A stretch of DNA of 12,124 bases from Sinorhizobium sp. (lineage in GTDB: Bacteria; Pseudomonadota; Alphaproteobacteria; Rhizobiales; Rhizobiaceae): positions 1 through 12,124 of the forward strand of contig JAPSJG010000058.1 of assembly GCA_031178305.1 (NCBI GenBank), given 5' to 3'. A program made the position numbers and the translations under genes. The notes below the pieces were generated by a model. The model saw only the letters and a list, made by a program, of their open reading frames with translations. It was not told where the DNA came from and searched no databases. Positions 1 through 8,500 of the stretch are shown piece by piece. Within the stretch, counting starts at the first letter, position 1; each line of letters begins with the position of its first letter.

Positions 1-1410
1 CGTAACGGCGCAATTTCCTTCACCAGCGAGCAGGTTGGCCGCAAGCGGGAGCCGGACGCGGTGAAGTGGCTCGATGACGAGCGGCTCGTGGTCGCGAACG
101 AGGGCGATTATGAGGGCGGCGCCCGCGGCTTCACGATCTTCGACAAGACCGGCCGGGTTCTCTTCGAATCGGGGCCGAGCTTCGAGCATGCGGTCGCAGC
201 GATCGGCCACTATACGGAGAAGAGGTCGTCGGCCAAGGGCGTCGAGCCGGAAGGACTCGAGGCGGCGCGCTTCGGCGACGACAATCTCTTCTTCGTTCTT
301 TCGGAGCGCTCTTCGGTTGTCGGTGTCTACAGGGACACCGGCGCCGACCCGGAACTGCTTCAGCTTCTGCCCTCCGGCATTTCGCCCGAGGGTGCCGTCG
401 CCATTGCCGACCGCAATCTGCTGGCGACCGCGAACGAGGTCGATCTCATCGAGGACGGTGGTGCGCGCGCGCACGTCATGATCTACGAGCGCGGGGAAGG
501 GGAGGCAGCCTATCCGCAGATCCGCTCGGCTGAAAAGGATGGGCTGCCGATCGGCTTCGGTGCCCTATCTGGCCTCGCCGCGATCGCGGACAAGCCGGGC
601 TTCCTACGCGCGGTCAACGATTCCTTCTTCTCGTCGCAGCCGATGATTTTCACGATCGACGCGACGCAGAAGCCGGCGCTGATCACGGAAGCGCTGCCGA
701 TCACCCGCGACGGCGCGCCCGCCCAGAAGCTCGACATCGAAGGTATCGCCAATGATGGCGAGGGTGGCTTCTGGCTTGCCTCCGAAGGCAATTCGGACAA
801 GCTCTACAGCCATGCGCTTCTCCACGTGAACGAGAAGGGCGAGATGAAGCAGGAGATCGCACTCCCGGCGGAACTCAGCGCCACCGAAACCCGCTTCGGT
901 TTCGAAGGTGTCACAACCGTCGGCGAGGGTGGCGACCTCACGCTCTGGATGGCTGTACAGCGGGAATGGAAGGACGACGAGAAGGGTTTCGTCAAGCTCG
1001 TCTCCTATAGGCCGGCAACCCAGGAGTGGGGTGCTGTCCGCTACCCGCTTGACAAATCTGAGGAAGGCTGGATCGGTCTCTCGGAGATCTCCGTCCACGG
1101 CGACTATGCCTATGTCGTCGAACGCGACAACCTGATCGGCGCGGCGGCAAAGATCAAGAAGCTCTATCGCGTCGCCCTTGCCGACCTGAATCCTGCCGCG
1201 CTCGGCGGCGAACTGCCGGTCTTGAAGAAGGAAGAGGTTCGCGATCTCATTCCGGAGCTGAAGGCACTGAACGGCTATGTGGTCGATAAGGTGGAAGGCT
1301 TCACGGTCGATGCGGCCGGTAGCGGCTACATCGTCACCGACAATGACGGCGTCGACGACTCCTCCGGCGAAACCCTGTTCTTCTCCATCGGCGCCATGGA
1401 TGCGATGTAA
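1..1410 (+). CDS. Phytase-like / esterase-like beta-propeller protein, C-terminal part (5' end outside window)
   Basis: The reading frame is open from base 1, so the gene starts upstream; the ATG-less GTG at 61 is only an internal codon. About 469 residues are visible, ending at TAA 1408-1410. The sequence resembles proteins annotated as 'esterase-like activity of phytase family' (phytase-like domain, Pfam PF13449). Typical elements are an early REPDAVKW / VVANEGDYEGG stretch, ISPEG near codon 125, and the hallmark block DIEGIANDGEGGFWLASEGN (about 730-795), followed by a second VEGFTVDAAGSGYIVTDNDG block near the end. These repeats of about 50-100 residues fit a beta-propeller. Such proteins are usually exported, but the signal peptide would be in the missing 5' part. 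The substrate is unknown; the family name does not prove phytase activity. The gene is followed at once by a hairpin terminator and converges with the MarR gene. Confidence 0.8.
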   Translation, partial: RNGAISFTSEQVGRKREPDAVKWLDDERLVVANEGDYEGGARGFTIFDKTGRVLFESGPSFEHAVAAIGHYTEKRSSAKGVEPEGLEAARFGDDNLFFVLSERSSVVGVYRDTGADPELLQLLPSGISPEGAVAIADRNLLATANEVDLIEDGGARAHVMIYERGEGEAAYPQIRSAEKDGLPIGFGALSGLAAIADKPGFLRAVNDSFFSSQPMIFTIDATQKPALITEALPITRDGAPAQKLDIEGIANDGEGGFWLASEGNSDKLYSHALLHVNEKGEMKQEIALPAELSATETRFGFEGVTTVGEGGDLTLWMAVQREWKDDEKGFVKLVSYRPATQEWGAVRYPLDKSEEGWIGLSEISVHGDYAYVVERDNLIGAAAKIKKLYRVALADLNPAALGGELPVLKKEEVRDLIPELKALNGYVVDKVEGFTVDAAGSGYIVTDNDGVDDSSGETLFFSIGAMDAM

Positions 1411-1430
1411 GCGTCCGGCCAGGAGAAACG

Positions 1431-1468
1431 AAGAGGCCGGGGCATGACGTCCCGGCCTCTTTTCCTTT
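1431..1468 (+). terminator. Rho-independent terminator of the phytase-like gene
   Basis: A perfect 11-bp stem (AAGAGGCCGGG at 1431-1441 with its complement at 1451-1461) encloses a 9-base loop and runs into a T-rich tail (TCTTTTCCTTTT). It lies 20 bases after the stop. The opposite strand also has a moderately T-rich flank, so it may serve the convergent MarR gene as well. Confidence 0.85.
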
Positions 1469-1485
1469 TGCGAGACAGCCAGCTT

Positions 1486-1986
1486 TCACCGCGCGGCGGC
1501 GATCTCCTCTTCCGCCGCCTGCTTGCGTTTGCGGATTTCGTCTGTCTTTTCCACGAGCTTGCCGACGATTTCGTAGAGCTGGTCGAGCTGGTTGTCGTCC
1601 AGCGCCGAGAAGATTTCCTCCAGAAGCTGCTTGCGCGGATGCTCTGCCGCCTCGAGCACGGCGCGGCCGGTGTCGGTAATCGAAACGATCTTCGCGCGGC
1701 GATCTTCCGGGTCGGGTTTGCGCATGACGAGCCGATCGCGCTCCAGGCCGTCGATCGCCTCGGTGACCGTTCGCGGCGCGAAATTCAAGGCGCAGGCGAT
1801 ATCAGTGGATCGGCAGGGGCCGAGTTTACTCAGGAAGAACAGGAACTTGCTGCGGGCAAGCGAAACGCCTTCCTCGGTCATGGACTCATTAACCAGACGA
1901 TGAACGCGATGGTAGAGTTCGAACAGCTTTTCCGAAACTTCCAATGTCTTCTTCATGACCATGGTGGCGGTATGTTGAGGGCGCAT
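1486..1986 (-). CDS. MarR-family transcriptional regulator
   Basis: A 166-residue protein (from the ATG at 1986), the usual MarR length, predicted to be a cytoplasmic dimeric winged-helix repressor or activator. Residues about 12-50 form the N-terminal dimerisation helices. Residues 58-86 (CRSTDIACALNFAPRTVTEAIDGLERDRLV) give the helix-turn-helix, and 89-100 give the beta-wing with the DPEDRRAK signature typical of MarR proteins. A long C-terminal helix rich in E, K and A closes the dimer. The frame extends to a GTG at 2004, but that codon lies inside a palindrome that looks like an operator, so I prefer ATG 1986. ATGs at 1962 and 1956 are also possible; no start has a clear Shine-Dalgarno sequence. 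No obvious target gene is divergently linked, so the regulon and ligand are unknown. The upstream palindromes suggest that it controls itself. Confidence 0.9.
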   Translation of the reverse strand: MRPQHTATMVMKKTLEVSEKLFELYHRVHRLVNESMTEEGVSLARSKFLFFLSKLGPCRSTDIACALNFAPRTVTEAIDGLERDRLVMRKPDPEDRRAKIVSITDTGRAVLEAAEHPRKQLLEEIFSALDDNQLDQLYEIVGKLVEKTDEIRKRKQAAEEEIAAAR

Positions 1987-1997
1987 GTCAAATGGCA

Positions 1998-2017
1998 GTA
2001 ACACTATTGATAGTTAC
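1998..2017. promoter_or_regulatory. Candidate MarR operator (inverted repeat)
   Basis: ACTAT (2003-2007) and ATAGT (2010-2014) form a perfect inverted repeat with a 2-base spacer. They are nested in outer arms GTAAC (1998-2002) and GTTAC (2013-2017), which are also complementary but offset by one base. AT-rich inverted repeats of this size are typical MarR-family sites. The element sits just upstream of the preferred ATG at 1986 and covers the alternative GTG at 2004. Read on the minus strand it contains TAACTAT, a possible -10 element, so bound protein would block transcription. Function is inferred. Confidence 0.5.
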
Positions 2018-2027
2018 AATCGTCGTG

Positions 2028-2039
2028 TTTGTCGACAAA
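2028..2039. promoter_or_regulatory. Perfect 12-bp palindrome upstream of the MarR gene
   Basis: TTTGTCGACAAA is a perfect palindrome whose centre is 25 bp from the centre of the inner repeat. On the minus strand it contains TTGTCG, which is 17 bases from AACTAT and so could be the -35 partner. It may be a second operator or simply part of the promoter. Inferred from position and symmetry only. Confidence 0.35.
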
Positions 2040-2076
2040 AACCACCTAATTCTCAAGGAGCGCACTCGCGGGAGCC

Positions 2077-2106
2077 AAAAAGAAAACGGCCCCGAACGGA
2101 GCCGTT
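2077..2106 (-). terminator. Rho-independent terminator of the first chemoreceptor gene
   Basis: On the minus strand, AACGGC (2106-2101) pairs with GCCGTT (2090-2085), with further CC/GG pairing inside a loop of ten bases. It is followed by a T-rich tail TTTTCTTTTT. It lies 29 bases past the stop of the chemoreceptor gene and upstream of the MarR promoter, separating the two units. Confidence 0.8.
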
Positions 2107-2134
2107 GATCTTAAATAGCGGTGAATTGCCGCCT

Positions 2135-3985
2135 TCATGCGGCGTGACGTGACCCAGCCGTCATGCCATGGGGATGATCGCCATAGGTCCGATCCGACGT
2201 TTCGGTCAGGGTGAAGCGGCCGATCAGCTCTCGCAGGCGGGTGGCTTCCTGCGCAAGCGTCGCGCTTGCGGCATTGGCCTCCTCCACCATGGCGGCGTTT
2301 TGCTGGGTGACCTGATCCATCTGGTTGACCGCCATGTTCACTTCGGAAAGTCCGGCGGACTGCTCGTGTGCCGAGACGGCGATCGCGTCCATATGCTCGT
2401 TGATCGCAACGATCAGGCTTTCGATGGTGCGAAGGGCTTCGCCGGTTTCGCGCACGAGCTTGACGCCGCTTTCGACCTCGCTTGCCGAATTGCGGATCAA
2501 CTCCTTGATCTCCTTGGCCGCGTTGGCAGAGCGTTGGGCGAGCTCGCGTACTTCCTGCGCGACGACGGCAAAGCCCTTGCCAGCCTCTCCCGCACGCGCC
2601 GCCTCGACGCCTGCATTGAGCGCTAGAAGGTTCGTCTGGAAAGCGATCTCGTCTATGACGCCGATGATGTTAGAGATCTGGTTGGAGGAATGCTCGATAC
2701 GGCCCATCGCGCCGATTGCGCCGGAGACGATGGCGCCTGACCTCCGCGCGCTCTCGTTCGCCTTGCCGGCGATGCCGCGTGCCTCATTCGTGCGCTTGGA
2801 CGAGTTGGTGACGTTGACGGTGATCTGGTCGAGTGCCGCCGCCGTTTCCTCGAGTGAGGCTGCCTGCTGTTCCGTGCGGCGCGAAAGATCGTCGGCACTA
2901 TGGCTGACTTCCCGTGCGCCGCCATCGATGCTCGTCGAGCTTACGGAAACGGCTGCGAGGGTGTCGGCAAGCTGTGCAACGGCCTGGTTCAGGTCGTGCC
3001 TGAGTTGCTCGAAGTCGGGCGCGAAGGGCTCGCTTAGCTGAAAGGCCAGATCGCCGGCCGCGAGTCGCCGCAAACCGGCTGCAAGGCCGGCCGTCGCCTC
3101 CTGGAGGCGCAGCTGTGCCGCTGCCTCGGCCTCGCGCGTCACCCTCTGGCGTTCGGCTTCCGCCTCGGCGCGCTGCAGGCTTGCTTCCTCCTCAAGCTGC
3201 TGATTGGTGATCGCCGCCTGGCGGAAGACCTCGACGGCTCGCGCCATTTCGCCGACTTCGTCCTTGCGGTTGCCGTAGGGGATGTTGCTTGTCGTGTCGC
3301 CTTCCGCGAGCTTCGCCATGGAACGAGTAATGACCTGGATCGGACGGGCGATGCCGCGAACGGCATAGGCGATCGCCCCGAGAACGATCAGCGCCGCAAA
3401 CCCGATCACGATAGAGTCGATCGTCACGATCTGCTTGTGGGTCGCGTCGCTCTCGGCAACGGCAGCATCGGCACCGGCGAGATTGAGGTTGAGCAATTCA
3501 CCAATGGCCGCGTCGACCTTTTCGCCTTCGACCCGCATATCGACCTTGTAGATGTGCTGGGCCTTCATGTTCTGGAGGTCGTTCGAGTATTTCAGCATCC
3601 CGTCAGCGACTGCAAGATAGTCCTTGTAGGCAGCATGCACCTTGTCGAGCGCGGCCTTGTCGGCATCGGAGGTCGCGAGAGCGGCATAATCACCGGCGAG
3701 CTTGTCGAAACCGCTGACCGTCTCTCCGATCGCTTTTTCCGCTCCCTTCTTTTCAAAAGGCGTGAGCGAGATCAGGTGCCGCGCAAAGGCAGTCCGTGTG
3801 TTCGAGAGTTCCGTGTCGAGCGCGCGCACCAGCGAAACGCGCGGCAGCCAGCTTTTCGCTATTTCGCTGTTTCGCTCATTCATCATTCGGACGCCGTTGA
3901 TGGAGGCGGCGGCGAGCGCGGCGACGATCAGCGTCACCAGGACAAAAAGGGCGATCAGCGTGTGCGATATCTTCAGGCGGGACAT
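2135..3985 (-). CDS. Methyl-accepting chemotaxis protein with four-helix-bundle-like periplasmic domain
   Basis: A 616-residue inner-membrane chemoreceptor, expected to signal through CheW and CheA. Order of parts: TM1 at about 10-30; a helical periplasmic domain at about 31-189, like 4HB_MCP ligand-binding modules; TM2 at about 190-209; HAMP at about 211-263; an E/A/R-rich helical linker; a second HAMP-like segment at about 295-345 (AAGLRRLAAGDLAFQL); and a signalling hairpin at about 355-590. The hairpin tip (444-485, IDEIAFQTNLLALNAGVEAARAGEAGKGFAVVAQEVRELA) is the family hallmark. The C-terminus (GSRHAA) lacks the WEEF-type CheR/CheB tether seen in the other receptor of this window. The frame runs upstream to 4978, but that part is antisense to the nuclease gene. 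The ATG at 3985 has a good ribosome site and begins directly before TM1. The ligand cannot be read from sequence. Confidence 0.95.
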   Translation of the reverse strand: MSRLKISHTLIALFVLVTLIVAALAAASINGVRMMNERNSEIAKSWLPRVSLVRALDTELSNTRTAFARHLISLTPFEKKGAEKAIGETVSGFDKLAGDYAALATSDADKAALDKVHAAYKDYLAVADGMLKYSNDLQNMKAQHIYKVDMRVEGEKVDAAIGELLNLNLAGADAAVAESDATHKQIVTIDSIVIGFAALIVLGAIAYAVRGIARPIQVITRSMAKLAEGDTTSNIPYGNRKDEVGEMARAVEVFRQAAITNQQLEEEASLQRAEAEAERQRVTREAEAAAQLRLQEATAGLAAGLRRLAAGDLAFQLSEPFAPDFEQLRHDLNQAVAQLADTLAAVSVSSTSIDGGAREVSHSADDLSRRTEQQAASLEETAAALDQITVNVTNSSKRTNEARGIAGKANESARRSGAIVSGAIGAMGRIEHSSNQISNIIGVIDEIAFQTNLLALNAGVEAARAGEAGKGFAVVAQEVRELAQRSANAAKEIKELIRNSASEVESGVKLVRETGEALRTIESLIVAINEHMDAIAVSAHEQSAGLSEVNMAVNQMDQVTQQNAAMVEEANAASATLAQEATRLRELIGRFTLTETSDRTYGDHPHGMTAGSRHAA

Positions 3986-4258
3986 GTCTACTCCGGATTG
4001 GTCCGCGAACAATGGATGGTCCGGCTCTTGATCGTCATGACCGAGCGGCGGCCGGGCAGGAATCATTCCCGTAGGGACGCGTCGAGGCGCTTCAGGCCAA
4101 ACTAGTGCGCAAGGCGTTACAAAAACGCTAATCAAGCACGCCGGCGGGGCCCTGTAGCGCCTGTGCCCTGAGCGGCCGCATGGCGATGCCGCGCTAACCA
4201 GGGGGTAACCTCGCCGGCGCCATTGACGAGCGCGGCGGCTACGGGTCATGGTCCGGCC
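3986..4258. other. Divergent intergenic region between chemoreceptor and nuclease operon
   Basis: These 273 bases separate two divergently transcribed units and must hold promoters for both. I see no gene. A small inverted repeat, GCGTT-ACAAA-AACGC (4114-4128), is the only clear symmetry. TTGACG at 4223-4228 is a possible -35 for the nuclease gene, but the matching -10 (around 4246-4252) is poor. No convincing sigma-70 or flagellar-type promoter is visible for the chemoreceptor. Confidence 0.5.
3991..3994 (-). promoter_or_regulatory. Ribosome binding site fixing the start of the first chemoreceptor
   Basis: GGAG on the minus strand lies 5 bases before the ATG at 3985. It decides against the much longer open frame that extends upstream. 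Confidence 0.7.
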
Positions 4259-5539
4259 ATGCCCTTCCGATTTGTCCACACCGCCGACCTCCATCTCGAT
4301 TCGCCCCTGCGCAGCCTGGCCCTCCGAAATGCAGAGCTTGCCGAGCTCGTACGAAACGCAACCCGCAACGCCTTGGTGCGCATCGTCGATCTCTGCGTCA
4401 CCGAAGGTGTGGATGCGCTGTTGATCGCCGGCGATCTCTATGATGGCAGTCAGACTTCGATGAACACGGCGCTCTTCCTGGCCGGCGAGCTTCGCCGTCT
4501 GGACGAAGCGGGCATCCGCACCTTCATCATCCGCGGAAATCACGATGCCCAGTCGCAGGTGACGCGGGAGCTTACGCTGCCGCAGTCGGTGCATGTGTTT
4601 TCCGGGCGCGGCAAGCCGGTGCTCGCCAAGACGCTCGAGAATGGCAGGGCTGTCCAGGTCCATGGTATCAGCTTTGCCGAACCGCATGCGCCGGAAAACC
4701 TGTTGCCGCATTTCCATCCGCCGGTCACTGACGCTATCAACATCGGCATGCTGCACACGAGCCTTTCCGGCTCCTCGATCCATGATCCTTATGCGCCTTG
4801 CTCCGTGGCCGATCTGGAGCGGCACGGATTCGATTACTGGGCGCTTGGCCACATCCACCAGCGGCAGGTGCACAGCCCAAAGCCTTGCATCGTCATGCCG
4901 GGAATGCCGCAGGGCCGCGACATCAACGAGGCGGGCGTGAAGGGTGTGACCCTCGTCACGATCGATGATGACGGCCACCTGACGCTGGCGGAGCGTGCGA
5001 TCGGCGCCGCCGTGTTCGAGCGGCTGGAGGTCGACATGACCGGCGTCGCAGACTGGCGCGGCGTGCTGGAGGCGGTGGGCAACCGATTAGCGCGTATTCG
5101 CGAAGGATTGTCGGCAGACAATCTGATAGTGCGGGTGAGCCTGACCGGAACGACGCCGCTCGCTTGGCGTCTCAGGCGGGATGCCGATCTCCTCGTGGCC
5201 GAGATTGCGAATGTCGCCGCTGCGCTCGGTGACTGCTGGGTGGAGAAGGTCGAAAACCATTGCCGCGACGGCAAGAACGGGAAAAGCGGCGGCGCGGCCG
5301 ATCCGATGGGCGAGCTTTCAGTGCTCGTCGAGAACGACGTGTTGTCGGCCTTCGGCTTTTGCGCAGAAGTGAAATCCGTTGCCGAGGAGCTTCTGCAGCA
5401 ATTGCCGGCTGAACTGCGTCCGTACTTCGTGACGGACGAGGGGGCGCTCGAGAGGCTGGTGCGCGATTCGGCCCTTGCGGGAAGCGCCGATGTGCTCTCG
5501 CGTCTCCACGGGCGCGGTGCAGGTGAGGGCATCGACTGA
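4259..5539 (+). CDS. SbcD/YhaO-like metallophosphoesterase (DNA repair exonuclease family)
   Basis: A 426-residue protein of the calcineurin-like phosphoesterase superfamily, similar to the nuclease subunits SbcD, Mre11 and YhaO. All metal-binding motifs are intact: D10 and H12 in HTADLHLD, D59 in AGDLYDG, N94-H95-D96 in RGNHD, H166 in GMLHTSLS, and H198/H200 in GHIH. This supports an active two-metal (probably Mn) phosphodiesterase acting on DNA ends. The C-terminal part (about 240-426) is less conserved and probably forms the capping and partner-contact region. I chose the ATG at 4259 because family members start just before FRFVHTADLHLDSPL. An in-frame TTG at 4223 would add 12 residues. 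There is no good Shine-Dalgarno sequence before either. The stop overlaps the start of the ATPase gene by one base, so the two are surely translated together as a nuclease-ATPase pair. The cellular role (repair, replication, phage restriction) is inferred only. Confidence 0.92.
   Translation: MPFRFVHTADLHLDSPLRSLALRNAELAELVRNATRNALVRIVDLCVTEGVDALLIAGDLYDGSQTSMNTALFLAGELRRLDEAGIRTFIIRGNHDAQSQVTRELTLPQSVHVFSGRGKPVLAKTLENGRAVQVHGISFAEPHAPENLLPHFHPPVTDAINIGMLHTSLSGSSIHDPYAPCSVADLERHGFDYWALGHIHQRQVHSPKPCIVMPGMPQGRDINEAGVKGVTLVTIDDDGHLTLAERAIGAAVFERLEVDMTGVADWRGVLEAVGNRLARIREGLSADNLIVRVSLTGTTPLAWRLRRDADLLVAEIANVAAALGDCWVEKVENHCRDGKNGKSGGAADPMGELSVLVENDVLSAFGFCAEVKSVAEELLQQLPAELRPYFVTDEGALERLVRDSALAGSADVLSRLHGRGAGEGID
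5521..5529 (+). promoter_or_regulatory. Ribosome binding site of the YhaN-like gene
   Basis: AGGTGAGGG, inside the end of the nuclease gene, ends 9 bases before the ATG at 5539. With the TGATG stop/start overlap this supports translational coupling. Confidence 0.6.
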
Positions 5540-8500
5540 TGCGCCTCAATCAGTTGGACCTTGTCCGCTACGGTAAGTTCACCGAGCGGAGCCTCGAGTT
5601 CGGTGGAGCAAATCCCGGGGAGCCGGATTTCCACCTGGTCTACGGACCGAACGAGGCGGGCAAGTCCACCCTGTTCTCCGGCTTTCTTGATCTTCTGTTC
5701 GGTATCGACCGCAAGAGCCCCTACGGCTTCCTGCATTCCTACCAGACAATGCGGATCGGCGGCATCATCGAAGCCGGTGGCCGCACCCATCATGCCTATC
5801 GCATCAAGCGCAATGCCAACAGCCTAATCGGTCCCGACGAACAGCCGCTGCCGGAAAATCTCTTTTCAGCGGCGCTCGGTGCCGTCGATCGCGATACGTA
5901 CCGGATGATGTTCTCGCTCGACGACGAGAGCATTGAGGAGGGCGGCGAGGCCATCCTCAACAGCGAGGGCGAGTTGGGCGCTCTCCTGTTTTCCGCAAGT
6001 TCCGGCCTGCCGGACAGCGCTGCGGTGCTTTCGGATCTGCGAGCCGAGGCGGATGCCTTCTTCCGGCCCCAGGCACGGAAGCACCGGCTCGCGGAACTGA
6101 AGGCGGAGCTCGATGCGCTGAAGGCTGAGCGAAGGGTGATAGACGTGAACGCGCGCGACTATGCCGTGCTGCGCAAGGCGCTCGCAAAGGCGCGTGAGCG
6201 CCACGACGCGGCGGCGAGCGCACGGGCGGAACTGCGCGCAGAACGCGACCGCCTGCGCACCAAGTGGGACGCCCTGCCGCTGCTCGCGCGGCTTCGCGAG
6301 TCACGTGCCGAGCTCGCGGGCCAGATGCTGCTGCCGGTGCCGCCGGCGGACTGGTGGAGCGAGGTGCCGACGTTGCGGAAGCGCGAGGCCGAGATCACCG
6401 CCAGGCTATTTCAGCTGAACGAGGAGCTGGAACTCTGCCGCGGGGAACTCGAGGCAGTGCCTCGCGACGGCGAAGCGCTTGCACTTGCGGCGCGCTTCGA
6501 GGCGGTCCGCCAGGCGGCGCTCGATGCGCGCTACCAGACGGCCGCGCGCGACTTGCCGTCCCGCCTCGACGAGCGGGCGAGGATCGTTGCCGAAATTGAT
6601 GTCTGCCTCGTTCGTCTCGGGGAGGCGGGCAATCCCAAACCAGCTTCGCTCCTCTTGCCGACGGCACGCGCCGCCCGGCTCCAGGAGTTGGTCCGCCGTC
6701 ATGCAAGCCTTGCCGAAAGGTTGGCATCGGCGCGCGATGAGGTGGAGAGTGCAAGAGGCGAGCGGCTCAAGGCGGAACGTGAATTGGCCGGTCTGAAAGA
6801 CGGCGCTGCGGATCCAGGTCCACTCATCGAGCGCTTGCATCTCCTGCGTCAGAACGACTGCCATCTGCGCCGCCAGACGGCGGCAAGAGAGAGCGAGCGC
6901 CTTGAGGCGGCACTTGCAGATGCACTTGACGCTTTAAGGCCTTTTGTTGGCGATGTGGACGAGCTGTCGGCATTGCCCGTTCCCGCTCCAGGCGTGATCG
7001 AGAGGTGGCGGGCGCAGGATACTGCCCTTGCGGAACGGGGCTTTAGGCTTGACGACCGGATCGCCGACGAAGGCGAGCGACAGGCCGGAGACGAGGCGCG
7101 CCTGGCCGTGCTTGCAGCCGACGACACTGTGATCGACGATGCCGCGGCGAAGGAACTGCGGCGGCAGCGCGATCTCGCCTGGCAACGGCATCGCGCCAGC
7201 CTCGATGCTACAACGGCACTGGCGTTCGAGGCGGCGTTGAAGGATGACGATACGGCCGCAGCGCTCCGTTTGGCGCAGGCGGAGCGGGTGGCCGAAACGC
7301 GTGGACTGACGCTTGCGATCGCCGAACGGCGTGCACGTCTGCAGGCCCTGGAAGCGCAGAGAGCGACGCTCGCCGCGGAGCGGGAGCAGTTGAGTGCGGC
7401 TGTGGCCGCCGCCGCAGGCGCATGCGGTTTACCGAGCGTCACTCTGCTGCCACAGCTGGAGGCCTGGCTTGCGGCGCGAGCGACGTCGCTTCGACTGCGC
7501 GGAGATTTGCGCGCGGCGCGACAGGCGCGGGAGAGTGCCGCCGCGGAAGAGAAGATCGCGATTGATGGGCTGCGCGGTGTGTTGGAGCGCTTCGGCGTGC
7601 CGGATACGTTGCCCGATCGATTCGAGGAGATGCTCGTCGTTGCAGAACAGGTCGCCGAGCGGGCACAAATGGCTTTGGCCGCCCGTCGTGCCGCAATTGC
7701 CCAGCTTCGCCGCGCTTCCGAAGCCCTGGAGAGCCGCGAGGTCACGCTCGAGGCCGCCGAAGCGGCGATTGCCGGCTGGCAGCAGGAGTGGGACGAAGCG
7801 CTTTCGGGGACGTGGCTTGCGTTTCGGGGAGAGCGTCCGCTGCCGCATGAAATCGGTCCGGTGCTCTCCCTCATTCAGGATTTCGACAAGCTGATGCAGA
7901 AGAAGGGCGAGCTCGATCATCGAATCGCCAGCATGCGCAAGGATCAGGCGGCGTTTGAGGAGGCGGTCGCGGACCTCGCCGCCGGCTTCGGCCAGACGGC
8001 GGGGAAGGATCCGCACGCGCAGTTTACTATGCTGCGCGATCGCATCGCTGCCGCGGAGCGTGAGGAACAGCGGCGCCTGGCAGCCTGCGGCAACGTCGAG
8101 CGCCTCGAGGAAAGCCTTCGCTCACTGCGCAATGAGGAGCGGCTCGACCTTGCACACCGTCAGACGATTCTCGATTTTTTCGACTGTGCGACGCTTGAAG
8201 ACGCCGCTACCTGCCTGGAGGTTGTACGCGATCAGCAGCGGTTGCGGCTAAGATGCGCCGAGCTCGAAGACGATCTGGTAACGCGTCTCGCCGTGGCAAA
8301 GGTCGCAGACGCGGAAGTGATGCTAGCGGCGCTCGATCCCGCGGAACTTGGCCTCAAACTTGCGCGGCTGGACGAGGAGATCGACACCGCCGACCGCGAT
8401 GTCAGCGAGTTGCACGCGGAGGTGCGGAATAAGGAGCGGACGCTTGCGGACGTCGAGGGAGGGGACAGGGCCGCTGAACTCGAACAACGCCAGCACACAC

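Noticed and set aside
1444..2001. 185-codon plus-strand open frame
   Set aside because: It lies wholly opposite the MarR gene and has no recognisable domain; high GC content produces such frames.
3986..4978. 331-codon upstream extension of the first chemoreceptor frame
   Set aside because: It is antisense to the nuclease gene, is R/H-rich without domain features, and the ATG at 3985 has a good ribosome site directly before the first membrane helix.
4834..5793. 319-codon minus-strand open frame
   Set aside because: It spans the nuclease/ATPase junction in antisense and shows S/R/P-rich shadow composition.
6849..7874. 341-codon minus-strand open frame
   Set aside because: It is antisense to the YhaN-like ATPase and consists of low-complexity S/A/R-rich sequence, a typical shadow frame.
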